Of a DNA stretch of 64,000 nucleotides, positions 26,836 to 38,387 are shown piece after piece. The notes below the pieces were generated by a model. The model was given only the letters and a program-made list of their open reading frames with translations. It did not search any database and was not told the DNA's origin. Source of the DNA: Burhinus oedicnemus (Eukaryota; Chordata; Aves; Charadriiformes; Burhinidae). Where the stretch lies: positions 832,921-896,920 of the forward strand of contig VFFE01006813.1 in NCBI GenBank assembly GCA_008921705.1, given 5' to 3'. Both the position numbers and the translations under genes were made by a program. Each line of letters begins with the position of its first letter. Position 1 is the first letter of the stretch.

Positions 26836-28124
26836 ACGAACTCCAGCCTCCTACTGAATTCAAAGTAAAAGAGTGCGTTGGTGAAAGTCACAGGTAGGAG
26901 TATTTTAGTACTTATACCTATGCTTCTAACAACAAAGGAGATGATGCTCTGAGAATAAGCCCCTGTAACTATACTGCTTATGGGTGTGCATGCTATGTAA
27001 GTCTTGCTGCTGCTGCCTCAGTTCCGGGAGAGTAGTGACTCACTGAAACAGATGGTTATAGTTTAGAGCTTAGGGAACAGCAACTCTATTTTCTTTTAAA
27101 AAGCACTGAAAAGAAAGCCTTAGACCCCAAATTCTCGCATGACTTGCCCCTGTGAATTGAAATAAATGTAAGATATGAGTGCTACCACACGGTTTTCCTT
27201 CTTCTGCCATGCTAAAGCCCTAACCTAAATATGATTATTAGAACTTAAGAAACAAGAATGGTAAAACATAATTTACCCATAGACTAGGAAAGATTTCCTG
27301 TTGACACAAAATAAACTTCAGGATCTTCAAGGATCATAGAAACTTTCTCAGTGTTGGGAGATGAGGTTTGAATAGAAGCTCCAAAGTCCATTTGGTCACC
27401 CAGTAATAGTAATGACGATAAACTATGCCTGGTACTCTAGATTGCTTAGCTGCCATGGGGAAGAATTTTTTACTTGAGGCTTTTCTCCCACTACACTATA
27501 GAAAAGAAAGCTACTACTCTGTCTGACAAATACTAACTGTAACTCTGGCCTGCATCTATTCCTATAGCCCTATTAAATTAACAGAAGCTATTCAAATTTA
27601 CACATGCTAACGATCTTGCCCAATAATAATAAAGCAGTAAGGTGGTAAAGAAATGTAAGAGCCTTAAGACATTACATATAACTACCTGTGGATCTGTTAA
27701 TGACAGACGGCAGGGAGGATGTACCTCCACTATATCCACTCTGTACCAAATATTATATAACTTGGCTGTGTATTTCTGAGCCTGATTTTTCACTATGAAG
27801 GCTTAACAAAGCTTTTTGATTAGGTGTTGTTTCTCAGTCTCTTCTCAAATTGATTATGGTTGCAGCATGGCCAAATGTGAGCTGAGAAACAGCAATCACA
27901 GGTAGTTGTATATCATAGATTTTGCATAGAAAATATTGCAGCCAGGAGGCTTTTTTTCATTTAGATTTATCTCAGAAATTCAAGGTTTACTGTCCAAAAC
28001 AGTACATTCTTCTATAAAGCCGGTGTTGTTTTATTAAATTAAGACCTACCTTTTAATATTCACAAAACTTCAGAATGTGAAATAATGACCAGACCCCAAA
28101 ATAGGCTTTAAACTATTTATGATC

Positions 28125-28137
28125 TGCCATCTGGTGG
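28125..28137 (-). promoter_or_regulatory. CTCF-like binding motif
   Basis: The minus strand reads CCACCAGATGGCA, which matches the CTCF core CCASYAGRKGGCR at every position. It lies in unique AT-rich DNA. If bound, it could act as a loop anchor with its orientation on the minus strand. A match this short is suggestive only. Confidence 0.4.
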
Positions 28138-28162
28138 CCTGACTTGTTTGAGCTGTTGCACT

Positions 28163-28250
28163 TCTAATTTACACTGATGTAATTCCGCTGAAGTCAAGGG
28201 TTTTAATATGCTCCTTGTGGTTAATGAGCTTGGTGTCGGAATAGCATCTG
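28163..28250. repeat. Possible ancient palindromic amniote repeat
   Basis: TTTACACTGATGTAATTCCG (28168-28187) followed by CTGAAGTCAAGGG, and a later GCATCTGGTCCAC, recall an old amniote repeat with 'TTTACACCAGTGTAA', 'TTGAAGTCAATGG' and 'ATCTGGCCCAC' blocks. The match is from memory and partial. Confidence 0.3.
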
Positions 28251-30380
28251 GTCCACTTCTGTCCCAGACCTTATCACTGTGAGCTAGACCTGTGTGATCT
28301 GTAAGTAGTCAGGCCACTTGAAAAATCAATATGGAACTTCCTTTTGCTGAAGGAGCAAAAACTGCGCTAACCTTTTTATGGATGAAATTTCCCTTTAGCC
28401 ACCCTCATTTTTAATAAATGATGGTCAGAGATTGTGTTGCCTCTTGGGTATTACAGAGATGGCTGATAATCCACTTCCTGCCAAAGTTGTCATGTATTAT
28501 TCCTATTTATAGCTAAAAAGCATTGCAGTAAGTGCTAAATAATTGAGATTTGTTTATATTGCTCTTCTGTCCTTTTCAGTTCTTCCTTATAGCCCAAAGG
28601 CATGGCAGATTTACAGACTGGTTCAGATCTTCATTTCTGTAAGGGGTTAAGATACATTGCACAGCGCCTGATATAAAGCTATGATCATGTATTATTCCAG
28701 GGTTACATCTTATCCAAGACTGGAATCATTTAAACCAGCAGGAAAGAGATCAATATGATAGAGTGGCAGTACTTTTAATTAAATATTTAAGGGGCATGGC
28801 TTGTATGCCAGCGGCAGGAGTAAAAGTGGAGGTCAGGTGTAAGAACTGTAGCAGAACTGATGCACCATCCTTGAATATACCTTCCTTAAATATACATATT
28901 TTAGGTAACTAACAGAAGGCAATTTGTGATTTAACACTACTCACATGTAAAAGGTTAAAAAAAAAATCCTCTGCAGTAATTTTTTTTTTCCCATAAGATT
29001 CAAAAATAACAAGAACAACAGAACTCAGCATTCATGCTGGATATTGCGTTCTCTCTTCAAAAGTGCCTTACAATTGTAGATGAACTTATCCTTGTAAGAC
29101 CCTTTAAGGTAAATAAGTACTGCCATGAATAGGTTTAGGAAAAAATGAGTGGAAAATTATGTTAGTTATGTTAGCATTTCTACCTATATAACTTACTTGA
29201 CTATATGACAAACACCAAAATGGGAAGATAATTTGTGATTTGGTTGTGATTATTTCATTACACCTGGAATGCCATTCAGCCCTGGAAATTTGCACTGTCT
29301 TGGCTGGATGGCTCTAGAAATGGGTATACAACCACTATGCTGTCAGCAAAGATGTATTTTTATTTCTCCACATTGGTGCTTTCTCTCCCTCAAAGAAGGA
29401 AGATTAATATGTGAACACTTGAAAATCAATATCTCTGCCCCTGCAACTTCTGTTAGAATTAGGACTTGGACACACAGTTTTCATAATTTCACAAACTGGT
29501 AACTAGAATCTGATGAAGCTGCCTGAACTTTCTTCTTCTGGCCAGTTGGGAATTCCACTGGCATGCAGAAATAGCAAATGAGATGAGAAGGAATGATATG
29601 GAATCAATTGCATTAATTTTATCTGTCAAGAAAGTAGAAAGAGGGAAGAGATACAAATAGAACGGACTGCACTCACACTGTGTTGCCTTAATAACTTCTT
29701 AAGTTCTTCTGGAGGCTGTTATAAATATTGTTGCCCAGATGCTGTGCTATTTTACATGGAGGGGGCTATAATCAGTTCCCAGCAGCAAAGGACCAAGTAC
29801 ACCTCTGCTTGGCACATGAAGCTTTTTGCGGTATGCATTACAGCCAAATGTGAGTATTGGGATCTGTCTTTCTTGATAATTTCCTTTATAATTCAGTTTT
29901 GTTTCTTTGGGAGAGGTATCTATTTGGCAGTTTTCAACAAATCATTTTTGCAAGTGTAGATAAAAATGATTAAGTAATTATTTTAACAGAATCATCCTGT
30001 ACTCTCAATAAATTGCTCAGACTGTCTCATAAGAGTCAGTTTTCTCTTTTACTGACATCTTATTCTTTATATGCCAGGAAAATATCCTAGTAGTTTTCTA
30101 AACAGTGTGTAATTATCCTTTAATTTCTACCTTAGCCTTTCTTATCATGAGTATGTCTTCATCTTCATTTTGTTGTGCTTTCAGACTTCTTGCTGTTGAA
30201 TATTTTATTTCTCCCCAAAGCCTCTTTCATAAGCTTGGTTAGTCTTTGCAAATGGTCGTTCATAAATGTTGACCCTTTTCTAATGTTAGTGTATTTATTG
30301 TTGGTTGTGGAATATATGAGCCTAGGGCTTATTATATAAGCCTAGGGCTCTCAATTTTTTTCCCTACTTTTCCTGATTTG

Positions 30381-30400
30381 TTTAATTTAATTTAATTTAA
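30381..30400 (+). repeat. Short (TTTAA)4 array
   Basis: Four perfect TTTAA units with no clear host element. Too short to be of interest beyond annotation. Confidence 0.8.
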
Positions 30401-31759
30401 TCCCACGTAATTGTAAAATTTACTTTTGTGGGGAAATTGCTTTGTGACACTTGCAGTGCTTTTCCTATAGTCCTGACTTTTCTGTAACTGAGTGCTAATT
30501 TTCAAAATGGAGTCTCCAATTAGTGTCCTCAGATACATTTCACTGATATGTGACCAAAGTTATTTTGCTTAGTCCGTTGTTCCTTTGATTTAAAGTATAC
30601 AATTCTCATTTACACTAACTCCCTTTTTACAGGGCGCTGCTAATATAAAGGAGATTTATGTTAACATTCGATCTGTTCTCAGCATAGACTGCTACTAAAT
30701 ATGAAAATTTGACCCTGGAAGTTTTGGATTGTATCCACACAGTCAAAATATTCTTGTTTGGAGCAATTTGTTGTTCAACTTTATGAGATTTTTAGTTAAT
30801 CATCTTGGCATGGAGATTCTTCTTCTTCTTCTGCAGTGTGTATGAAATAAGTGTTACGGTTCACTTGGACTCTTTGCATTCCTTAGATTTTAAACAATTC
30901 ACACCAGTTGTATTGGTCTTTAAGGGCCTTTAATGTCAGAAGTATCCTGAAATTCCATAGTGCTTTTATTCTTTGATTATAGTTCGTTATTACTACCTGT
31001 CAATTTAGCCATTGTCTCTTCCAAACTTTTGTCTGGTTTCTTTAAGAACTCAATGCTCGTTTTTTTAGCCCCACAGCTATTCATCTGCAAAAGTGGTCTT
31101 TGGTTGCATCTCCCTAGCACATTTCTTTCTAGACAACAGCTGTGATACAAAAGTGAGAATTCCAGAGAAAAGTCATGCTTCCATCACTGGGTATGTCATA
31201 GTCTGTCTCTTGTGATGATAGGTCATCACTTATTTTGCCTAGCTTCCTCCTAATTTTTGATGTAGAAGGTGGTTGTCACTAGCTGATCAAAATTCTCTCA
31301 GTGTGACTGTATATACATATCTGGCTTCTGCTTTTAATTAATCCAGTCACTTATTTCAGATTCTCTTGCTCTTATAATCTCTTCTCAAAATCTCAGCGAA
31401 GTAGCCTCTGTTCAACTGAATAATAGTGACAGTTCAGAGTGTCCTTCTCAGATTGTTAAATGAACAGAGGTTTTATCTATTTGCTTCACAGACCCCATAG
31501 CTAAACCTAAGAACTCACTCGACAAATGAGTATTTTCCTCTATTTCTTATCTTTAATACTCAGCCTGTTCAACAAACATGATCAGATTACATCTGTAGAT
31601 GTTACACTCACAAAGCCATTGTCAGTCATAATCTAGTTAAATCCAGCGTCCTCTGCTTGGGGATTGCTACAAACTCTAGATTTCTTTTGAGAATACTTTC
31701 CATCTCCCCATTTATATTTAATTTTTGAACCTGCTTTATTAAAGTTAAGCACCAAAGAT

Positions 31760-31868
31760 GCGATAAAGCCCTGAGCAATCTGTTCTGACCTCATAGCTGG
31801 CTCAGCTAGGAGAAAGAGATTGAACTAAATGAAGTCTTTTCCAACCTGAATTATCCTATGAACGTATG
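31760..31868 (+). mobile_element. CR1 LINE 3' UTR fragment
   Basis: The order of blocks matches the CR1 3' end: 'GATAAAGCCCTGAGCAATCT' (31762-31781), 'TCTGACCTCATAGCTGG', then 'TTGAACTAAATGAAG' as a diverged GTTGGACTAGATGACC, and 'TTTTCCAACCTGAATTATCC' ending in a TATGAACGTATGA tail derived from ATTCTATG units. It is shorter and more diverged than the CR1 copies at 32.3 and 37.8 kb, so it is probably an older subfamily. It contains no coding sequence. Confidence 0.8.
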
Positions 31869-32325
31869 ACCATTCAGTGGCTCTGGTAGAAGAGGTATCA
31901 TGTCTTAACTCTTCTACAATAACAGCACAAGTGACTTACCATGAGGAATGTATTCAGAATTAGCAAAAGCTATAGGCAGGTTGTCAGCAGAAGAACAGAC
32001 TTTTCCATTCATGAGATGCGCAGCAGTTCTGATTGAGACCAGCATTAATAGGCAGATTTTTTTGGTATACAAAATCGTGTGTTCCAGTTTTAAATTCATA
32101 AACAATTGTGTAGAGTGGAGGAACCTTAACTTGAGCTTTGTGCTTTCCTTGCCTTTCTGCATGCCTTGATATGTCAAATCATTAAGTAGTTACAGCGCAG
32201 CACACAAGTAGCAACATAGGGAGGCTAAAGTAGCTTTTGTTTCATTGCAGTTTTGGACTGCCACATGGTAGGAGCATACAAAAATTACAGCAGCTCAGCA
32301 GTGATCTTTCCTAAATTATCCGTTT

Positions 32326-33386
32326 GATGGATGGACCACTCGGTGGATAAAGAATTGGCTGGATGGCTGCATTCAAAGAGTTGTGGTCAACGGGTCCATG
32401 TCCAAGTGGTGGGCAGTGACAAGTGGTGTTCCTCAGGGGTCAGTACTGGGACCAGTACTATTTAACATCTTTGTTGGCGACATGGATGTAGGGATTGAGT
32501 GCACCCTTGTCAAGTTTGCCGACAACACCAAGCTGTGTGAGCGGTTGACAGGCTGGAGGGAAGAGGTGCCATCCAGAGGGACCTAGACAGGCTTGAGAGG
32601 TGGGTCCGTGCAAACCTCACGATGTTCAACAAGGCCAAGTGCAAGGTCCTGCATGTGAGTCGAGGCAATCCCATGCACAAATACAGGCTGGGCAGAGAGT
32701 GGATGAAGAGCAGCCCTGAGGAAAGGGACTTGGGGGAGAAGCTCAACATGAGCCAGCAATGTGCACTCGCAGCCCAGAAAGCCAACCGCATCCTGGGCTG
32801 CATCAAGACAAGTGTGGCCAGCAGGTCAAGGGAGGTGATTCTGTCCCTCTACTCCGCTCTCGTGAGACTCCACCTGGAATACTGTGTCCAGCTCTGGAGC
32901 CCCCAGCGTAAGAAGGACATGGACCTGTTGCAGCGGGTCCAGAGGAGGGCCACAAAGATGATCAGAGGATTAGAACACCTCTGCTATGAGGACAGGCTGA
33001 GAGAGTTGGGGTTGTTGAGCCTGGAGAAGAGAAGGCTCCAGGGAGATCTTATAGCAGCCTTCCAGTATCTGAAAGGGGCCTACAAGAAAGCTGGAGAGGG
33101 ACTTTTTACAAGGGCATGTAATGACAGGACAAGGGGTAATGGCTTCAAACTAGAAGAGGGGAGATTTAGAATAGATATTAGAAAGAAATTCTTTACTGTG
33201 AGGGTAGTGAGGCACTGGAAGAGGTTGCCCAGGGAAGCTGTGGAGGCCCCATCCCTGGAAGTATTCAAGGCCAGGCTGGATTAGGCTTTGAGCAATTTGG
33301 TCTAGTAGGCAGTGTCCTTGCCCATGGCAAGGGAGTTGGAACGAGATGATCTTTAAGGTCCCTTCCAACCTAAACCATTCTATGAT
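32326..33386 (+). mobile_element. 5'-truncated CR1 LINE with broken ORF2 (reverse transcriptase end)
   Basis: About 1.06 kb of CR1 remains, from inside the reverse transcriptase domain to the ATTCTATGAT tail (33377-33386). The first frame (to about 32586) contains '[17 protein letters not shown]' and 'KFADNTKL', which sits at the catalytic FADD-type box and has N in place of the second D. Compared with the copy at 37.8 kb, one base is missing near 32538, shifting the frame. The frame from 32622 to 33284 then covers '[11 protein letters not shown]', '[18 protein letters not shown]', '[11 protein letters not shown]' and the C-terminal '[20 protein letters not shown]'. A 12-bp in-frame loss near 32733 removes four residues (VLLD) present in the other copy. 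The 3' UTR has the CR1 signature (GAGATGATCTTTAAGGTCCC). It is not functional. Confidence 0.95.
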
Positions 33387-36300
33387 ATCTGTACATAGAA
33401 CTTTTCAGTGATATGCACTCTGCCTTCAAGATGTCTGAGCTCAAGCATATTTTGGTCTTACAGATGGATCCTCCAGACATACAGGTGCGGCATCTTAAGT
33501 TCTTGCACAGGGAAGATCCTTCCTAACTTATATCAAACATTTTTAGAGCTTTTTCTTTAGTTCTAAAGAAGTGCATACCTCACTGTGCTCTCAGTCAAAC
33601 ATATGGCTGCCAGTTTTGAAGCTAACTATGAAAAGAAGATCCTGTTACTCTTTAATACATATTTGAAAGTATTCTTCTAAATAGCTGCTGTACTTATTTA
33701 GTGCTGTATCATTTTTCCCTCTAAAGTGATTGGATTCTTTTAAAAAAGCACAAGTTTAGAGTAAGTTTTTTTAAGAAATGTCTTTTAAGCCTAGTAGTCT
33801 ACCTCTTCAAGGTCTGGTAGGTACCTGCTCTTGGTCTCCACAATGAACAGACTTTGTCTCTGACTCTGTATTTGCATTAGCATGCTTCTGCCCTCAGCTC
33901 ACTTCCTTTGAAATCAACTGAAACTTCTTCTTTTTATAATGGCCGCATCTATTTATAAAGACTAAATTAAAAAAAATGCATATGACAATAACTATGAACC
34001 CATAAAGGATCATTCTTTCATGCACATATTTGAAGTTCCCAATATGTTACTTTGAGACGTTTTCCACAGTAAGTTTTAGACTGAAATAAAACCTCCTTTG
34101 CATTTAAAATGCATCCAGTGGAGCAATCAATAAAACTAAAGTTCCAGCTGTGCAGCAACTTACAGTATTTCCCCAGTGAAGTTAATACTTTATAGTGGTA
34201 GTAACATACCAAAATATCTTGTGACGGCCAGAGACTGTAGTTTGTGCCTTTTTTTTTTTTTATTTAGGCCACAGTGAAAGTCCTTTGCTAGCACAGAAAA
34301 TCTCTACTGAGATTCAGGAGATATTTTTGGAAGACTTTTATTGGTATTTTTCAAGATTGAGTAACATCAAATGAAAAAAAAAATCATACATTTGTGAATG
34401 GAAAAACAATAATTTACTGGATTACTAACATACTGTACTTTCATATGGAACCATGAAAAAGTCTTTCCCCTTTCTTTCACTGGGAACCCATTAGGGTATT
34501 AAGCACAACAGCCCCTTTTAGGAGAGCAGAATTCAGTACTGCATTGTCCACGATGGCCATGAATCGCTGGCATTTGAACTCGTGGGTTGTGTGTGTTAAT
34601 TTAGTATTTTTTAATTTCTTTTCTACCAGACCCATGAAAGTTAGAAAACCAGTCACAGGAAGCTTAGCAGATATTATATTTTATCTCTTCCCCTTAAAAG
34701 AACACTTGTGATCATATCCTGAGGGATGTGCCATTTGATTAGAATCTATCCTCTTCTCAGGAATTCCAGAAAATTTACTCTGCCTTTGAGATCTACACAT
34801 TTAATATCTAGTAAAATAGGCTGGGACTAGTCTTTTTAAAATAAGGTATGAAGACTGAAAGATAGCTTCTGAACAAAGGGTCTGAATAAAGAGGAGATAG
34901 GGAGGAGATCATGATCTAAGTTGGCTTCTTTTGCAGAACTGCATAGTGTATAAAACCTGCACATTTTATTTAGCTGTTAGGTAACAATTTAACAGAATGT
35001 AATGAAGAATAAACCTCAGAAAGCATGGATTAATACGCTTTTATTTCCTTTGAAATGCCTTTCAAAATGCAAGTCACGAAATGTATTTGCAGATATAATT
35101 GCTCCTTTTTAAAAAAAATCCTCATTTTATTCTAATTTTTGAGCAAATATCTGCAAATTCCATAGTTAGTGCAAACCTAATTTCATTCAGTAAATTCCAT
35201 GAACTCGGTGAAACCTATACTCTTCATGCCGGGTTAAATTTCTCCCACTGTTTAACAGAGAGAGAAAGAGATCCAGTACTATCTCGTTTGTACATCAAGT
35301 GCTAGAATCAATGAGTTTCTCTGTCCAGTGATACTCTTATCTGAAATTTGTAAACATGTCTTTCTTTAGGGTTAGCAGTGCAGTTATTTATGTTGCCCTT
35401 GGCTGAAGAAGGAAATACCGCTGAAGCAGACATACGTAGTGTGTGGCCAATTGCTAAGACGTTTAACATGTTGTATATGGGCACATGGTGGCATTTGAAA
35501 GAAAACAAACGTGAAATGAAATGTTGATTTCCCATGCCATTTTGTGACATCAGGAACTCTGACTGTCTTTTGTTCCCTCTTTTCAAAATTAAGAACATTC
35601 CATCTATAGCAAGACAAGCTGGTGTCGGTATCTCAACTTACAAGCAAGCTGATAGGATTTATTTAGCTGTGATGCTAAATATATGATGTCCTCAATTAAT
35701 ATAAACATAAGAATGTCAGGGACTCACAGGATTCAATGTCCTGTTGTTGTATGCAATCCTGTCATATAATCTTGTTATTTGGAAAGATATTTCAGCATAC
35801 ACTAAACTTTAAGTGTCTAATAAAACTGTATTCAAGGGCGTGTATAAGAATGGGATTTTCAAACCCAGCCAAAACTAACATAATTTTGGAAACCAATAGA
35901 AGTTTTACCATCAGTTTGGATGCAAACTTTAAGGACTCAGTACTAGTTGTATAGTTTCTCAGTAAGAAGGAATTTGAGCATAGTTACATTGTTTGCTGAA
36001 GTGGATTTATTCTGTTATGGTTATGGCTACTATTTATAAAACTGTAGCAGCCCAACTGAGAACAGGCTCCAGTGCAGATGATTCATCCAGTCTATACGTT
36101 AGTAACCAGTTGTTTGAATGTTATGAATCTTTTACTCTTTCAGAATCATTCTGCTGAAACTACATAAATGTAAGTGAAAGTCATAAAGAAAGTAACCCTA
36201 ATTTTTGTGCCAATAACAATAAATGCCAGTGTATTTGGATGGCTGAGGGGATAATTTGCTAACCCTATTTTTAACCATGCACATTGCAACATCTCCTGAT

Positions 36301-37763
36301 GACAACTGAGTGTTCTTTTACTGGCTCAAGCAGCTTGTTCAAATTTTGTTTTTTTCAAGTGTTGAGTGTCATATATTGAAGTACTGGAGAATGTGTGTCT
36401 TTATGATTCGTGTGTTCTTTACATCCATATGTAGCAACAATATGATAAACAATCATTTAAGAATAGTATAAGAAATAATGATGATAAATTATATCATATT
36501 TTAAACAAAGTAGAAAACTAGCTAAATCATTTGTTCAATGAAGTAAAAAATAAGATGTTAAGGGCGGTTACACTGTGATCTTTGGGATGCTTTTGCAATG
36601 TAAATAACACATGAGGAAAATTTTCTATGATCTAGGAATTTGAAAATTCAATGTTGACATAAATATCGTTGATTTTTTGCATACCTCAGGCTGTACTCAG
36701 AATAGCATGAGGAAGGTGCGTAACTTGACATGCTAGGGAGAATGATAGACCTTTAAAATTTAGGGACAGGTTATTCGAAGTAAATCACCTTGTGGAGTTC
36801 ATTTACCCAGGGCAATTAACAGAAGGGTACTAACTCCTCTTATCTCAAGGAGAAAGGGGAAAATATAGAAAGTTTATAACGGGAGTGTGTGGGGAGAACA
36901 GCAAGGAAAGTTTCTTTGAAATGAAAAAATCAAATGCTGTGTTCCAACATTAAAAGATTCTGAACTAGAAGCCTGTTGAAATTGACACATTCCCCTGAGA
37001 CTCGGCTTTGACCAGCGTTGTAATGACACTCACCTCCATTGTAAAGCAATTTGAGGCCTACTGATGAAAAGTTCTGTACAACTGGTAGATATTGTTAAGA
37101 AATATGAGAAAGAAATCCTAAGATTGAGATCATACAAAGGATTTCTTTACATGAAACAAAGGTGTATCCCCCTGCTTTTTAGTTTCCTATATGCATAATA
37201 ATTCTGTGTGTTTCCTTTTGAGTCTCTGTCACTTTTTGTGTCTCATTTGAGCCTTGGCAAGAAACTGAGGCATTGATGAGTAATAGCGCAGACCGTTAGT
37301 AGGTTACTAAATGAGTCTGTTGAAGGAGATACAGCTCTTTACAGGATACTGTGCTTGGGCTAGTCTGACAACACAGGAAATAAGAGGTTTAGCTGGGAAA
37401 AAAAGGCTGGCAACTGTAAAGTCCTTATGTACTGCCTACAAAACTGTCTCAAGTCCCCCAGCATATCTGGGGAAGGCAGAAAAACAGAAAGGCTATATAG
37501 TCTTCTGCCACCTACCAGTACAAAGTAGGGATTTTGTCTTCATTTGAATGAGCAAGATTTGGGATAGGTTCACAGTCTGTATGAAACAGTCTAACTATTG
37601 ACTTTAGCATTTTACTCCTGACAATCAAGTCCTCATGTACTCTGATTTCCAGTTTTGTTATAGCATAACTGTGCTGCCAGCTTCATTGGAGTTTCTCCTG
37701 GTTTGCTCTGGCATTCAGTCAATCAGAGATCTCATGTTTGGGAAGTGAACCAAACTGGTCTAA
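33387..37763. other. Unique AT-rich non-coding sequence between two CR1 copies
   Basis: No exon, repeat or regulatory signal that I can support. Short open frames here look like chance. Confidence 0.55.
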
Positions 37764-38387
37764 GATAAGGAATTGGCTGGATGGCCGCACTCAAAGGGTT
37801 GATGTCCAAGTGGTGAGCAGTGACGAGTGGTGTTCCTCAGTGGTCAGTACTGGGACTGGTATTATTTAACGTCTTTTTTGGCGACATGGATGTTGAGATT
37901 GAGTGCACCCTCAGCAAGTTTGCCAATGACACCAAGCTGTGTGGAGCAGTGGACAGGCTGGAGGGAATGGATGCCATCCAGAGAGACCTTGACAGGCTTG
38001 AGAAGTGGGCCTGTGCGAACCTCATGAAATTCAACCAGGCCAAGTGCAAGGTCCTGCACGTGGGTCAGGGCAATCCCAAGCACAAATACAGGTTGGGCAG
38101 AGAATGGATTGAGAACAGCCCTGAGGAGAAGGACTTGGGGGTGTTGTTGGATGAGAAGCTCAACATGAGCCAGCAATGTGCACTCGCAGCCCAGAAAGCC
38201 AGCCCCATCCTGGGCTGCATCAAAAGAAACGTGGCCAGCAGGTCGAGGGAGGTGATTCTGCCAGGTTGGATGGGGCTTTGAGCAACCTAGTCTAGGGGAA
38301 GGTGTCCCTGCCTACGGCAGGGGGGTTGGAACTAGATGATCTTTAAGGTTCCTTCCAACTTTAACCATTTTTTGATTCCATGATTCT
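37764..38387 (+). mobile_element. CR1 LINE fragment with a large internal deletion
   Basis: It belongs to the same kind of CR1 as the 32.3-kb copy and starts at nearly the same internal point ('AAGGAATTGGCTGGATGG'). The frame at 37820-38281 includes '[20 protein letters not shown]' with a G-to-W change in the usual SGVPQGS motif, 'KFANDTKL', and '[19 protein letters not shown]'. At 38263 the sequence jumps from GGTGATTCTG straight to CCAGGTTGGATGGGGC. Relative to the 32.3-kb copy this removes about 427 bp (equivalent to 32844-33270), including most of the C-terminal coding part. A loss of about 14 bp near 37801 also differs from the other copy. The 3' UTR and a TTGATTCCATGATTCT tail are intact. 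Non-functional. Confidence 0.95.

Larger units (their letters stand above)
26836..31759. other. Unique AT-rich non-coding sequence
   Basis: No supported exon. It contains the CTCF-like motif at 28125, a possible old palindromic repeat at 28163-28250, a short (TTTAA)4 run at 30381-30400, and a weak MIR-like phrase near 28650-28680 (GCACAGCGCCTGATATAAAG) that I do not call. Confidence 0.5.

Noticed and set aside
28640..28690. MIR-like phrase GCACAGCGCCTGATATAAAG
   Set aside because: Only about 20 bases resemble the MIR 3' part and the flanks do not match.
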